Shown piece after piece: positions 52,259 to 63,754 of a stretch of DNA of 64,000 nucleotides. This DNA is from Colocasia esculenta (Eukaryota > Streptophyta > Magnoliopsida > Alismatales > Araceae). The stretch covers positions 140,011,245 through 140,075,244 of the forward strand of contig CM024760.1 of the NCBI GenBank assembly GCA_014218235.1, given 5' to 3'. The position numbers and the translations under genes were made by a program. Positions within the stretch are counted from its first letter, which is position 1; the number at the start of each line of letters is the position of its first letter. The notes under the pieces are model-generated. The model was given only the letters and a program-made list of their open reading frames with translations. It was not told the DNA's origin and did no database searches.

Positions 52259-53400
52259 AGCCTCCCAACATTCCAAATTTTTTATTCTTATTTCTAAATT
52301 CTTCTTCATTCCTCGTTCACCTCCCCTTATCGTCCAACTCTCGTCTGACTCCCTCAAGGCGTCGACCATTTCCTCTCACCACTTCGCCCTCTCTTCCAAC
52401 GACACGGCGTTCTCCTTCTCCCGATGCCTTCCAATGCAGGGTAGTTCATCTTTATCTTTTAGGTTAGTTCATTTCATTTATTTACTTACTTCAAAAAAAA
52501 AAAATCATCACACCTCACTTTCCTTACTCCCTCCGTCATCGAACAGCTACCTCGTCTTCCCCTTCCCTTTCAATCAGATCGCAATCCTCGTCTTTCCTTT
52601 CTCTTTCATCGATTGGAGATCCCCATCTTCCCTCCTTCGCTCACTCTAACAGTGACCCTCGTGCTTCTTCTCCTCGACAGCGATCCCCATCTCCACTTTT
52701 ATTTTCCCCTCAGATGGTGATCCCCGTCTCCATTCTCTCCTTACACTCATCTCAACGGCGACCCCCGTCTCCACTTTTATTTTCTCCTCAGACAGTGATC
52801 CCCGTCTCCATTCTCTCCTTACACTCATCCCGACGGAGATCCCCATCTCCACCTCTCCTTTCCCTTCAAACGGCGATCCCCATCTCCACTCTCTCTCACG
52901 CTCATCTCGATGACGATCCCCGTCACCTCTCTACATTCACCCCTCAGACGGCGATCCCCATCTCCACTCTTCCCGCTCCTGATGGCAATCCCCGCCACTC
53001 GTTTACTTCCCCTTCCTTGGCAGAAATCCCCACCCTTTCCCTCCTCCTTCACTTCTAGCTAGAGCGGCAATCCCCACTCTCTAATGCTCGTGCTGACCAC
53101 CATGGACCCACTAGGTGAGGGACCTTCTGTCCCCCCTACACCACAACTCTGCTTTAGGCACCCTGAGCTCGGGTGACCTGTTGACGCCTCCAGACCCATC
53201 GGAGGACCCCTACGGCCATGTCGTATTCCTTTCTTTCCCTTCCAATAAGCCTCTGGACTCTTCCCCAGAGTGCCCCTTAGGTTTTAATCCTAGCTTAAAT
53301 GCAGGGGTAGAATCTAGCAAGTCCCATCCCCGTCTAGGAAGAGCAAGGGTAGTACCATTCCCCTTAGATACCTGATAGATCTAGCTTAAAGGTGTGGCAC
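52259..53400 (+). other. E4 linker with A-run and GATCCCC minisatellite-like tract
   Basis: A 13-base A-run lies near 52491-52503, in the place of the A10 of E1. From about 52690 to 53000 units such as GGCGATCCCCATCTCCACT and variants recur at irregular 30-60 bp spacing. E0 has the same motif at 29930-30240. No ORF is supported. Confidence 0.7.
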
Positions 53401-54153
53401 TCTTCTAGCTGTCGAAGAGTTCATCCAGGGAGCAGTCGTTATAAACATGGAAGCTCAGCATGAAGAGAAGTGGCTAGACGATGGATTTTGTGTCTATGAA
53501 ATAATGAATGATGAGGACTTAGTGGATGAAGAGGATAATGAGGTAGAGGACGCCGCCAAAATGTATGCCAGTGGTATGAGAAGATTTGATGAGCCTACAT
53601 CGGCAGTGGATGAGCCTACCAAAGATGTAAATATTGGGACAGATGAGGAACCCAGGCTTTTAACCATAGCTTCCACTCTCCCTCCTGAGGAAGAAGAAGA
53701 GCTTATAGAGATGTTGAGGGAGTACAAAGACTCATTTGCCCAGTCGTTTGACGACATGCCAGACATTGACCCTGCATTGGTGGAGCACAGATTAATCTTG
53801 AAGCTGGGGGCAATAGCCGTTAAACAAAAATTGAGACGACTCCACCCTCATATCGCATTGAAGATGAAAGAGGGAGATTGACAAACTACGCAAATCTAAG
53901 TTCATCCATGTAGTACTCTACGCCATTATAGTTTCTGTAATGAAGAAGGACGGAAGAGTATGGATTTTCATTGACTTCTGGAACTTAAATCGAGCATGTC
54001 CTAAAGATGATTTCCCATTACCTCACTTGGATGTCCTAATTGACAACACTGCTAGGTTCGAGACTCTTTCATTCATGGATGGTTATTCAGGTTATAACCA
54101 GATCCATCTATCCCTAGAGGACCAAGAGAAAACATCCTTCACCACGCCCTGGG
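53401..54153 (+). pseudogene. pol: E4 reverse transcriptase, first part
   Basis: The acidic linker (DNEVEDAAKMYASGMRRFDE), LVEHRLILKLG and RT motifs (PKDDFPLPHLDVLIDNTA, FMDGYSGYNQI) are readable across a frameshift near 53880. The frame ends in TTPW exactly at the E3 insertion. Confidence 0.88.
54149..54153. repeat. Target site duplication of E3, left copy
   Basis: CTGGG precedes the left LTR and recurs at 63750-63754. Confidence 0.92.
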
Positions 54154-55543
54154 TGTTGGGGATCGGATAGGTGACTTTGATAAATGAACTAAGAAATTGT
54201 GTGTATAGCAGCGGAATTAAAATAAGTAAAACACACAATTCGATCAGACCCAAGTGTGGTGTGTGAGAATAGTGAATAAGTACATCAAACCACACATCAA
54301 ACCACAGTGCATTGAAGATTTTAAGGTGGTTCGGAGAACACAACTTGTGTCTCCTACGTCTACCTCCTCACAACAGAGGAACCACTATCACAAGTGCAGT
54401 ACAAACTAGAGCACGACGACTCTGACCTCTTTGAGTGAAACGACTCAAAGAAACCCAGGAGATAGGTACGACAACCTACTCCATAGACCACTTGTGAATT
54501 CAGTAAATTCACAAGCCCTTAAGCACCACGGCTCAAGCACCAGAGCACAACGGCTCTAAACCAGAGTACAAAGTACTCAAACCTCTGGATCACAATAGAT
54601 TCAAGTTCTACTAGAACAAGCACACTTAGAGAATATATCCTCTAGCACGATCTATCTCAATACAATAGAAATGGTAGAGACAAATAGAATTGGGAGATCT
54701 GTGTAGAACACATACACAGATTCCCAAAGAAATTTACCACTCTGACCAAATACAGACTCAGCTAGGATCTCCTTCGGATCAGCACTGCGCAATCACGAAC
54801 TCCTTCTCGTCTTCTCCTTCTTATTATCCTTCTTCTTACCTTCTTCTTCCCTTGGTGGCGCTGCTCGGCTCCTGTGGATGTAGATTCCTTTTTCCCACTC
54901 TCCTTCTCTTCTTCCAGAATGCTCTAGGCTTGTTTTGCGTGGGATGCTTTTGGAGTACAAAAGACATAGGTATTTATAGCCCCCATATGTCCATAAGGAG
55001 CCTAGGGTACGTGGGCACAAAAACCTAGGCAGATTCCCGAAACCCCAAGCGGCCACGTGTCCAGATAAATTCACGATTTTGAGTTTCAGTCGGAGTGTGT
55101 CGACACCACCAGGGAGTGTGTCGACACACTGTCCCATTTGCGCAAAACTGGTCTTCTAGGAGCTGAGACTAGTGTCGACACTGCCACTGGATGTGTCGAC
55201 ACACTGTCCCAGTCAGGCAACTGGGTCTTCTGGGACTGGGTCTAGTGTCGACACTACCAGGGGCTGTGTCGAGTGTGTCGACACTACCATGACAAAATCT
55301 GTATACACCTGCAAATTTAACACATAAATCATTAGTACAAGATATTATCATTAAAATATGAGATATTAAACATCAAAAACATGTTGTTTAAGCATTATTG
55401 TGATATGTATAGAATGTATAACATGTTCAACATATCATCATCAAAATCACAATATGTCATCATCAAAATCAAAGTATGAGTGATGTTCATTGGTCATCAT
55501 TAAAATACAACTTTAGGAAATTCCAAACACACTCAACCCAACA
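54154..55543 (-). repeat. E3 3' LTR (left copy)
   Basis: This 1390-bp copy has GTCGAC pairs starting at 55099, 55174 and 55247, all with 15-bp spacers; the last has GTCGAG on its right. Compared with the other LTR it lacks one pair and the sequence between. Confidence 0.94.
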
Positions 55544-57009
55544 ATCTCCCCCTTTTTGATGATGACAAAACATATGCACAATCTCCCAATAACCTGACTT
55601 CCTTAACTGCAACAACTCCCCTTGACCATATACACCCTTTGAACTTACTCCCCATAAAGAATTTTTCCTCTAACTTTCTAGAAACTTTACTTTCTCCTCC
55701 TTAAGGAACTTTCTCCCCCTTTTGACAGCATCAAAAAGATAGATAAGAGAGAGAAACAAAGATTGTAAGAGATCAAGAAATGAAAGTAGAAATGAAAGGT
55801 CAGAAATGATCAAAATAAATGAGGCAAAGTGATATTTACATATGAGAGAAATTATTGTGTTCTTTGTATTGTGCAATAAAGTTTAATCACAAAGACACAC
55901 TCAACACAAAGTATAGCAAAGTATAATGATCTGAATGTGGTTAAAATAATGATGCAAATGTGAGGAAAAGTGACCTATATGAATGAGCAGAAATATTTAA
56001 CAAGGATGTTAGGAGCTTTAAGTTTAACACAATGTAAAATAATATGTCTAAACTTAGTATACATGAACTTTATGAAGGTCTTAAGCTTTTCCATCCTGTC
56101 AATTTGATTTTCTTTCATTTTTAACTGGGAAAGAATACAAAAATAAATTAGTTAAATCTCACTTTTCAGTGTAAGAGATCACATTGATTAGATGCAAGAC
56201 CTCCTGATTACTCAGTGGTTTAACTTTCATTATCTTATACAGAGTTGAAATTTTGATTTCCACTTTTTGACGCGAAACAAATCACTTTTTAGGTGAAATG
56301 GCCCGGTTACTCAGTGGTTCAAAAATTTACATTGCTCTGCTTGTATCTTTCCAGATTGTTGATCATTTTCTTTTGATGTTTTGCAGGAATATGTTTGCTT
56401 TGACCAGAAAAGTCATGACTACGAATTTAGAGAAATTATTCTTAACATGTGGTAAAAAAAGCTTAAACATACACATGTGAAATATTAAAGCCACTCATGT
56501 GCCTATAATAGTGTTTTGCAAATCATTTTAAAAACATTCAGTATTAAGATTGCTTAACCTTGAAATGATAATGAATCTTTGAAATTAAACTAAATGCACA
56601 ATGAGTTTAGTTTCAATGTCTTAATTCTCTCATAAGAAATAGCACAATGACTCAAAAATTCTGATGATTGGGACTCAATATAGACACAATGTCAAGAGAA
56701 ATGAGTGAAGAATAGACAATGACTCCCCCTCAACAAATACTCCCCCTCAACAATTGCATAAAGGAATCTTGATACTTGGCGGAGACATATACTCACGCAT
56801 AGTGAAAGTGTCCAGACAAGCCTAACTTGCCTTTCTTTAAATCACTATTTGATATACAAGAATTTCAATGCAACTGAGAAGTAGGAATTTATTTGCAAGA
56901 GAGAATGGCTTTATTTGCACAAAGAATGAGATGAAGATTTCAGACATGTGAAAACTTGCATAAACCAAGTTCCCTTCTAAGAGAAGTGAATCTAGGTTCT
57001 GCAAGAGGC
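55544..57009 (-). other. E3 spacer between pol and 3' LTR
   Basis: The polypurine tract lies at 55544-55560 (minus). Further CTCCCC tracts occur near 55615, 55650, 55710 and 56724-56746. The stretch 55680-55745 resembles the sequence just after the env-like stop of E2, so the gene itself appears deleted or replaced. No ORF is supported. Confidence 0.7.
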
Positions 57010-58761
57010 TTAGTGAAAATGTCTGCAATTTGTTTTCTGTGTCAATGAAGTGGAGTTCAAAAGAATTCTTTGAGACTTCATCTCGAAGGAAATGATGCGA
57101 ATGTCAATGTGTTTTGTGCGGGAATGCTGAATAGGATTTTTGGACAGATTTATAGCACTTGTGTTGTCACAAAGAATGGTAATGCAACCTAATGTGTGAT
57201 TATAATCTAGAAGTTGATGTTTGACCCAAAGGACTTGGGTACCACAGCTACCAGCGGCAACATACTCAGCTTCTGCAGTTGAAAGAGCTACAGAATGTTG
57301 CTTTTTGGAAGCCCAAGAAATAAGACACCCTCCTAGATATAAACACAACCCACTAGTGCTTTTTCTATCAAGTTTGCACCCGCATAATCAGCATCACTAT
57401 ATGCAATCAAGTCCAATTTACATCCAGCAGGATACCAAAGACCCAAATCACATGAAGAAAGAAGATATTTGAAAATTCTTTTAACAGCAGACATGTGACT
57501 ATCTTTAGGATTTGCTTGAAATCTTGCACACATGCAGACACTGAATTGAATATCTGGCCTAGAGGTAGTTAAATAAAGAAGAGATCCAATCATACCTCTG
57601 TAAAGTGTAGCATTAACAGGCTTACCAGAAGCATCACTCTCAAGTCTTACACTTGTGGCCATTGGTGTGTTGGATGGCTTGATGTTTTGGAAGTCAAACC
57701 TCTTGAGCAACTCCTTGACATATTTTGTTTGACTCAGAAAAATTCCTTCAGCAGTTTGATGTACTTGCAGACCTAAAAAGAATGTAAGTTCACCCATGAG
57801 ACTCATTTCAAATTCAGATTGCATAAGATGGGCAAACTCATTGCACAAAGTATTATCTGTTGATCCAAAAATGATATCATCAACATAAACTTGAACAGCA
57901 ATGAAATGATTTTTTGCAGTTTTTGTAAACAATGTTTGATCAATGTTTCCTCTTATGTAACCTTTATTTACAAGAAAGGAGATCAACTGGTCATACCAAG
58001 CTCTTGGAGCTTGCTTAAGACCATATAGAGCCTTATTAAGTATAAAAGTATGATTGGGAAATTTTTCATTTTCAAAACCAGGGGGTTGTTTGACAAAAAC
58101 ATTTCTTTTATGTATCCATTAAAAATGCACTCTTGACATCCATTTGAAAGACTTTGAATTTCAAAGAAGCAGCAAATGCAAGGAATATTCGAACAGCTTC
58201 AAGTCTTGCTACAGGGGCATAAGACTCTTCAAAATCAATACCAAGTTCTTGGTTATACCCTTGAGCAACAAGTCTAGCTTTATTTCTAACAATTTGACCA
58301 GATTCATTCAATTTATTTCTAAAAATCCATCTAGTTCCAATGACAGAAGTTAAATCTGAAGGTTTTGGTACTAAATCCCAAACTTGATTTCTTTCAAATT
58401 GATGAAGCTCTTCATGCATAGCATTTATCCAGTTTTCACAAGATAAAGCTTCATCAACATTTTTTGGTTCAATTTGGGAAAGTAGTGCCAAAGAATCTTC
58501 AACTATGACAGAATGAAAAGATGATCTGGTTCTTATTCCATCTTGCAAATTACCAACAATGCTTTCAAGTGGATGATCTCTTAAAAATCTAGGTTCAGAA
58601 ATTACCTCAGGGTTTGCATGATTTTCAGGAACATGATTACCTGAATCACTTGAAGTTGGCAATTCAAGAACCTCATGTGCATTTGGTACTTCTTGCTCTT
58701 CAAGATTTGTAGATGGATGTTCAAGAAAATCATCCTCATCATCACATAATGGAGTTTGCAT
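57010..58761 (-). pseudogene. pol: E3 reverse transcriptase and RNase H, broken
   Basis: The RT starts in 58761-58108 (NQVWDLVPKPSDL, IGTRWIFRNKLNE, FQMDVKSAFLM) and, after a break, continues in 57986-57333 with YVDDIIFGSTDN and SRPDIQFSVCMCARFQ. RNase H (GGCLISWASKKQHSVALSTA) is in 57348-57010, shifted near 57345. Confidence 0.9.
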
Positions 58762-58922
58762 GAAGTAGGAATGTCAATCTTTTGGAAGTTTTCATCAAAA
58801 ATGACATGTGGAGATTCTTCCACAGTCTTATTTTTCAAAATATAAACTCTGTAAGCTCTTGAAGTTTCAGAATAACCTAAGAAGATTGATTCAAAACTTT
58901 TTGCATCAAATTTATCAAGATT

Positions 58923-60118
58923 TTATTTGTTGTTATTGTGAACAAAACATTTGCAACCAAAAATTTTGAAATATGACACACTTGGCTTTTTATTCTTGAA
59001 CAACTCATAAGGGATTTTTTTTATCTTTGGTCTTACTAATGCTCTATTTAAAATGAAATTAGCTATATTTACAGCTTCTGCCCAAAAGGATTTAGACAGT
59101 TTACTTTCAATGAGCATAGTTCTGGCCATTTCCACAAGAGTTCTATTTTTTCTTTCGACAACTCCATTTTGTTCTGGAGTTCTAGGGGAAGAAAACTTAT
59201 GGAGAATTTTCAGTTCAGTACAGAGATCAGAAAATGATTTATTTTCAAATTCACCCCCATGATCTGTCAAAATGGAATTCAGTTTGAAAGATAAACCCAC
59301 TAAGGCAGAATTGTAAAATCTCCTGAATTCTGAACATGCATCACTTTTATGGGATAAGAATAAGACCCAAGTATATCTTGTAAAGTCATCAATGATCACA
59401 AAGCCATATCTATTACCACTGAGACTTTGAGTTCTGGTTGGACCAAAAAGATCCATATGAAGCAACTCAAGTGGTTTAGATGTAAGTACTTCATTGAACA
59501 CTTTAAAAGATTTTCTTGTTTGTTTTCCTTGAGCACATATCCCACAAACAAGATTGTCAATGACTGGGAAAGATTCAGGAACACCTTTTACAAGATTCAT
59601 TCTTATGAGTTTACTAATGGTTGAAAACTTGCATGACCCAATCTTTTGTGCCACAACCAAGCAGTGTCATTTTTATTTGCAATCAAGCAAACATTTAAAG
59701 AGGAATTATCACACAAATCAATCATGTAGACATTATTTTCTCTTTTTCCAATCAATTTAATTTTCTCATAAGAGGAGTCAATTATTTTTCATGAATCATG
59801 TTCTAAAAGAATCTTGTGACCATTGTCACACAATTGACTAATGCTAAGCACGTTGTAATTCAAACCCTCAACTAAACAAACATCATCACTTAAGGTAATG
59901 CAAGACTTACCAATTTTTCCTTTGCCAATTATTTTTCCTTTATTCTTACCTCCAAAGGTGACTGACCCACCTTCCTTTTCAATCAAGCATGAAAATTTAT
60001 TTCTATCTCCTGTCATGTGTCGTGAGCATCCACTGTCAAGAATCCAGATGTTGTTGGAATTGGATGCACGGCTTTCCTGCACATAACAAATTAGACAAGA
60101 AAAGTTTTTGGTACCCAC
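58923..60118 (-). pseudogene. pol: E3 protease and integrase, broken
   Basis: Protease DSGCSRHMTG is at about 60030 in the frame 60118-59789. Integrase in 59660-58923 has CGICAQGKQTRKSF, HMDLFGPTRTQ, LTDHGGEFENKS and EQNGVVERKNRTLVEMA. The zinc-binding segment between is frameshifted. Confidence 0.9.
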
Positions 60119-60224
60119 ATGAGATTGGTACCAACGTCCTGAGTGAGAAGAGATAACAAATCCTTTCTAACCAAATTTGTGTATTTTTCTTCACAGTGTT
60201 TTTTGAAACAGAAGATTCAACTTT

Positions 60225-62169
60225 TTATTTTTCAATTTTCTGAACATTATACCTCTTAGTTGATTTGTTCCACTGTGAAATACTTGGCATGTATTGCTGT
60301 TGATATGCAGGAAAAGATGAATGATAGAAACAAGGATTGGACCATTGGTTACCATTGTACCTTTGGTTCCAAGACTTATTCCATCTTGAATTGTAAGAGG
60401 AGAAAACATTCCAATTTCCATAAGAAAAATGATTATTGATTGGTTTGAAGTTTTTGTGATTTTTATAAGAAGGGTAGGTCGACCTCTGACTGGGATAGGT
60501 CGACCTGTGCATAGTGTGTGTCGACCTAGGTAGGTATGTGTTGACCTCTCAGGTTCTTTTGTTTTTGTATTTTTCCTTTGTTTTCAGATGAGCTTGCCTT
60601 GACAAATTTTATTAAAGGAGTTTTTGATGATTTTGTTTTCTTTGGAGATGATTCAGTTTTCTTTGAATTTTGTGGTTCAAAACCTAAGCCATGCTTATTT
60701 GAATTCATCTTAACTCCAAGTAGAGCATTCAAATTGTCTTTCCCTTGAGTGAAGTTCTTGATGATATCTTCTTTTTCTTTAATGCAAAGATTGAGTTTTT
60801 CAATTTGATTCAAATTTTCATGATTTTCTTTTTATGTTTCTTCAAATTTCTTGATAGAATTGATGAGTTCTTTGTTCAATTTTTGAATTTTCAATTTCAG
60901 ATCATCAACAGTTCATCATTTTCTTTGATTTGGTCTGAAATTTGAGCTTCCAATTCAGAAATCTTTACAGATGATGAAGTATCATGAAGAATGCTTTCAA
61001 TTTTTCTTTTCAAGTATTTATTTTCTTTTCTAACATCAGAAAGATTTTCAACTAAATTACCATATGCTTCTTGCCAATCTTCAATGGTAAATAGTTCAAA
61101 GGATATATCTACTTGTTCTTCGCTACTTCCTGCCATGAAGCAGATTTCATTCCCTTCTAAACTTGAGGATTCATCATTGCAGTCTGAGCTTTCATCATCT
61201 GACCATGGCCTTGTTCTTCTTTTTGTGGAACTCCTTCTTGTGGTTTATGTGCTTTTCCTTCTTACCTTCTGGACAATCAACCTTCATATGTCCTGATTTG
61301 TTACACCTGTAACACATAGGAACTTCATCAGTTTTCTTATGATCAACATGGGAGAAATATTTCTTTTTACTAGACATGGCATTTTGCTTATTACCAAAAT
61401 TCTTCTTGTTTGATTTCAGAAATGCCTTAAATTGTCTAGTGATGAAAGCAAGATTATCATTCTCAGATTCAGAATTTTCTTTAGATTTTCCTTTATTACT
61501 TGATGAAGCTTTAAGAGCAATGGTTTTTGTTTTTAGCATGTGTTCTTCTGATCTCTTAAGATTTAACTCATATGTCATTAATGATCCAATGAGTTCATCC
61601 AATGTGATTTTGGATAAATCTTTTGAATCTTCAATGACAGTTGCTGTGCCATACAGGAGATAATGAACGCAAGATTTTTCTTACCAATTCTTCTTTTGAG
61701 TATTCCTTACCCAAGGCTCGAAGTCCATTTATAATAACCATGAACCTAGCAAACATCTCAGATATAGTTTCATTAGATTTCATGATAAACAACTCATAAT
61801 CAGAAACTAACATGTTAGCCTTAGTCTCCCTGACCTGAGATGTGCCCTCATAAAGCAATTCTAATTTATCCCACATCTCCTTGGCAGACATACACATAGA
61901 GATTCTGGAATACTCCTTTGGATGGATGGCACATTGCAGCATGTTCATGGCACTGTAGTTCAGGGTAACCTTCTGATCTGCTCCCTGGTCCATTGATCTT
62001 CATCTCCAGTGACTTCAATTGGTCCTTTTTCAACAATTTTCCATATTTCATAGTTCTGTGCTCTAAGAAAAACCGTCATCCTATTCTTCCAGTAAGGATA
62101 GTCAGTACCATAAAAAAATGGAGGCCTATTGATTGAATTACCTTCAGCAACAAAACCTTTAGAGTCCAT
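60225..62169 (-). pseudogene. gag: E3 gag, several frameshifts
   Basis: The start MDSKGFVAEGNSINRPPFF is at 62169. Pieces follow in different frames: the UBN2-like part (61993-61631), zinc knuckle CYRCNKSGHMKVDC (61602-61195), and a charged coiled-coil part (61136-60526). A Tyr/Asn/Trp-rich tail (60512-60225) ends the region. GTCGAC pairs lie at 60478-60545. Confidence 0.88.
60478..60545. promoter_or_regulatory. GTCGAC pairs within E3 gag
   Basis: GTCGAC at 60478 and 60499 are 15 bp apart. GTCGAC at 60520 and its decayed partner GTTGAC at 60540 are 14 bp apart. The place in gag corresponds to that of E2 (38202-38291). Confidence 0.85.
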
Positions 62170-62283
62170 GATAAAGACAATCAAACCAAAACACACAGCA
62201 ATTTGAGCAAGTAATTGAGTGATTCAAAATCTAAAATACAGAAAATTCACCAAAGCACCTCAGAGTATAGAATTGACTCTGAC

Positions 62284-62299
62284 CTTCTCTGATACTAGT
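62284..62299 (-). other. Primer binding site of E3, mutated
   Basis: On the minus strand TAGTATCAGAGA follows the 5' LTR, two changes from the tRNA-Met complement TGGTATCAGAGC of E2. Confidence 0.75.
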
Positions 62300-63749
62300 T
62301 GTTGGGGATCGGATAGGTGACTTTGATAAATGAACTAAGAAATTGTGTGTATAGAAGCGGAATTAAAATAAGTAAAACACACAATTCAATCAGACCCAAG
62401 TGTGGTGTGTGAGAACAGTGAATAAGTACATCAAACCACAGTGCACTGAAGATTTTAAGGTGGTTCGGAGAACACAACTTGTGTCTCCTACGTCCACCTC
62501 CTCACAACGGAGGAACCACTAGCACAAGTGCAGTACAAACTAGAGCACGACGACTCTGACCTCTTTGAGTGCAACGACTCAAAGAAACCCAAGAGATAGG
62601 TACGACAACCTACTCCACAGACCACATGTGAATTCAGCAAATTCACAAGCCCTTGAGCACCACGGCTCAAGCACCAGAACACAACAACTCTAAACCAGAG
62701 TACAAAGTACTCAAACCTCTGGATCACAATAGATCCAAGTTCTGCTAGAACAAGCACACTTAGAGAATAGATCCTCTAGCACGATCTATCTCAGTACAAT
62801 AGAACTGGTAGAGACAAATAGAATTGGGAGATCTGTGTAGAACACATACATAGATTCCCAAAGAAATTTAACACTCTGACCAAATACAGACTCAACTGGA
62901 TCTCCTTCTGGATCAGCACTGCTGCAATTACGAGCTCCTTCTCTTCTTCTCCTTCTTCTTCTCCTTCTTCTTCTCCTTCTTATTCCCTTGGCGGCGCTGC
63001 TCTGCTCCTCTGGATGCAGATTCCTTTTTCCCGCTCTCCTTCTCTTCTTCTAGAATGCTCTGGGCTTTGTCTTGCGTGGGATGCTTTTGGAGTACCAAAG
63101 ACATGGGTATTTATAGCTCCATATGTCCATAAGGAGCCTTAGGGTACGTGGGCACAAAAACCTAGGCAGATTCCCTTGAACCCCAAGCGGCCACGTGTCC
63201 AGATAAATTCACGATTTTGAGTTTCAGCCGGAGTGTGTCGACACCACCAGGGAGTGTGTCGACACACTGTCCGATTTACGTAAAATTGGTCTTCTGGGAG
63301 CTGAGACTAGTGTCGACACTGCCACTAGATGTGTCGACACACTGTCCCAGTCAGGCAACTGGGTCTTCTGGAGACTGGGTCTAGTGTCGACACTACCAGG
63401 GGCTGTGTCGACACACTTGACCCTGTCTTCATGAAAAAGCTTTAGGGATTCTGACCCAGTGTCGACACCATCAATGGGTGTGTCGACACTACCATGACAA
63501 AATCTGTATACAGCTGCAAATTTAACACATAAATCATTAGTACAAGATATTATCATTAAAATATGAGATATTAAACATCAAGAACATGTTGTTTAAGCAT
63601 TATTGTGATATGTATAGAATGTATAACAAGTTCAACATATCATCATCAAAATCACAATATGTCATCATCAAAATCAAAGTATGAGTGATGTTCATTGGTC
63701 ATCATTAAAATACAACTTTAGGAAATTCCAAAACACACTCAACCCAACA
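62300..63749 (-). repeat. E3 5' LTR (right copy)
   Basis: This 1450-bp copy has GTCGAC pairs starting at 63237, 63312, 63386 and 63461, all with 15-bp spacers. On the minus strand TATAAATA at 63115-63108 lies downstream of the array, so it sits in U3 as in E2. Confidence 0.94.
63237..63487. promoter_or_regulatory. GTCGAC-pair array in U3 of the E3 5' LTR
   Basis: There are four pairs with 15 bp between hexamers in every case. Pair starts are 75, 74 and 75 bp apart. The flanks are mostly GTGTCGACAC. Confidence 0.92.
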
Positions 63750-63754
63750 CTGGG
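63750..63754. repeat. Target site duplication of E3, right copy
   Basis: CTGGG matches 54149-54153. Confidence 0.92.

Larger units (their letters stand above)
54154..63749 (-). mobile_element. E3: SIRE/Maximus-type Ty1/copia retrotransposon without env-like gene (9596 bp)
   Basis: LTRs are 54154-55543 and 62300-63749, in inverted orientation relative to E2. From right to left come gag, protease, integrase, RT and RNase H with the same motifs as E2. Between RNase H and the 3' LTR only 1.5 kb remains and no env-like ORF exists. All coding regions carry frameshifts. It is inserted in the RT of E4. Confidence 0.94.

Noticed and set aside
34861..63487. GTCGAC as SalI sites from cloning or vector contamination
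   Set aside because: The hexamers are regularly paired, lie inside LTR and gag of native elements, and are shared by two separate insertions.
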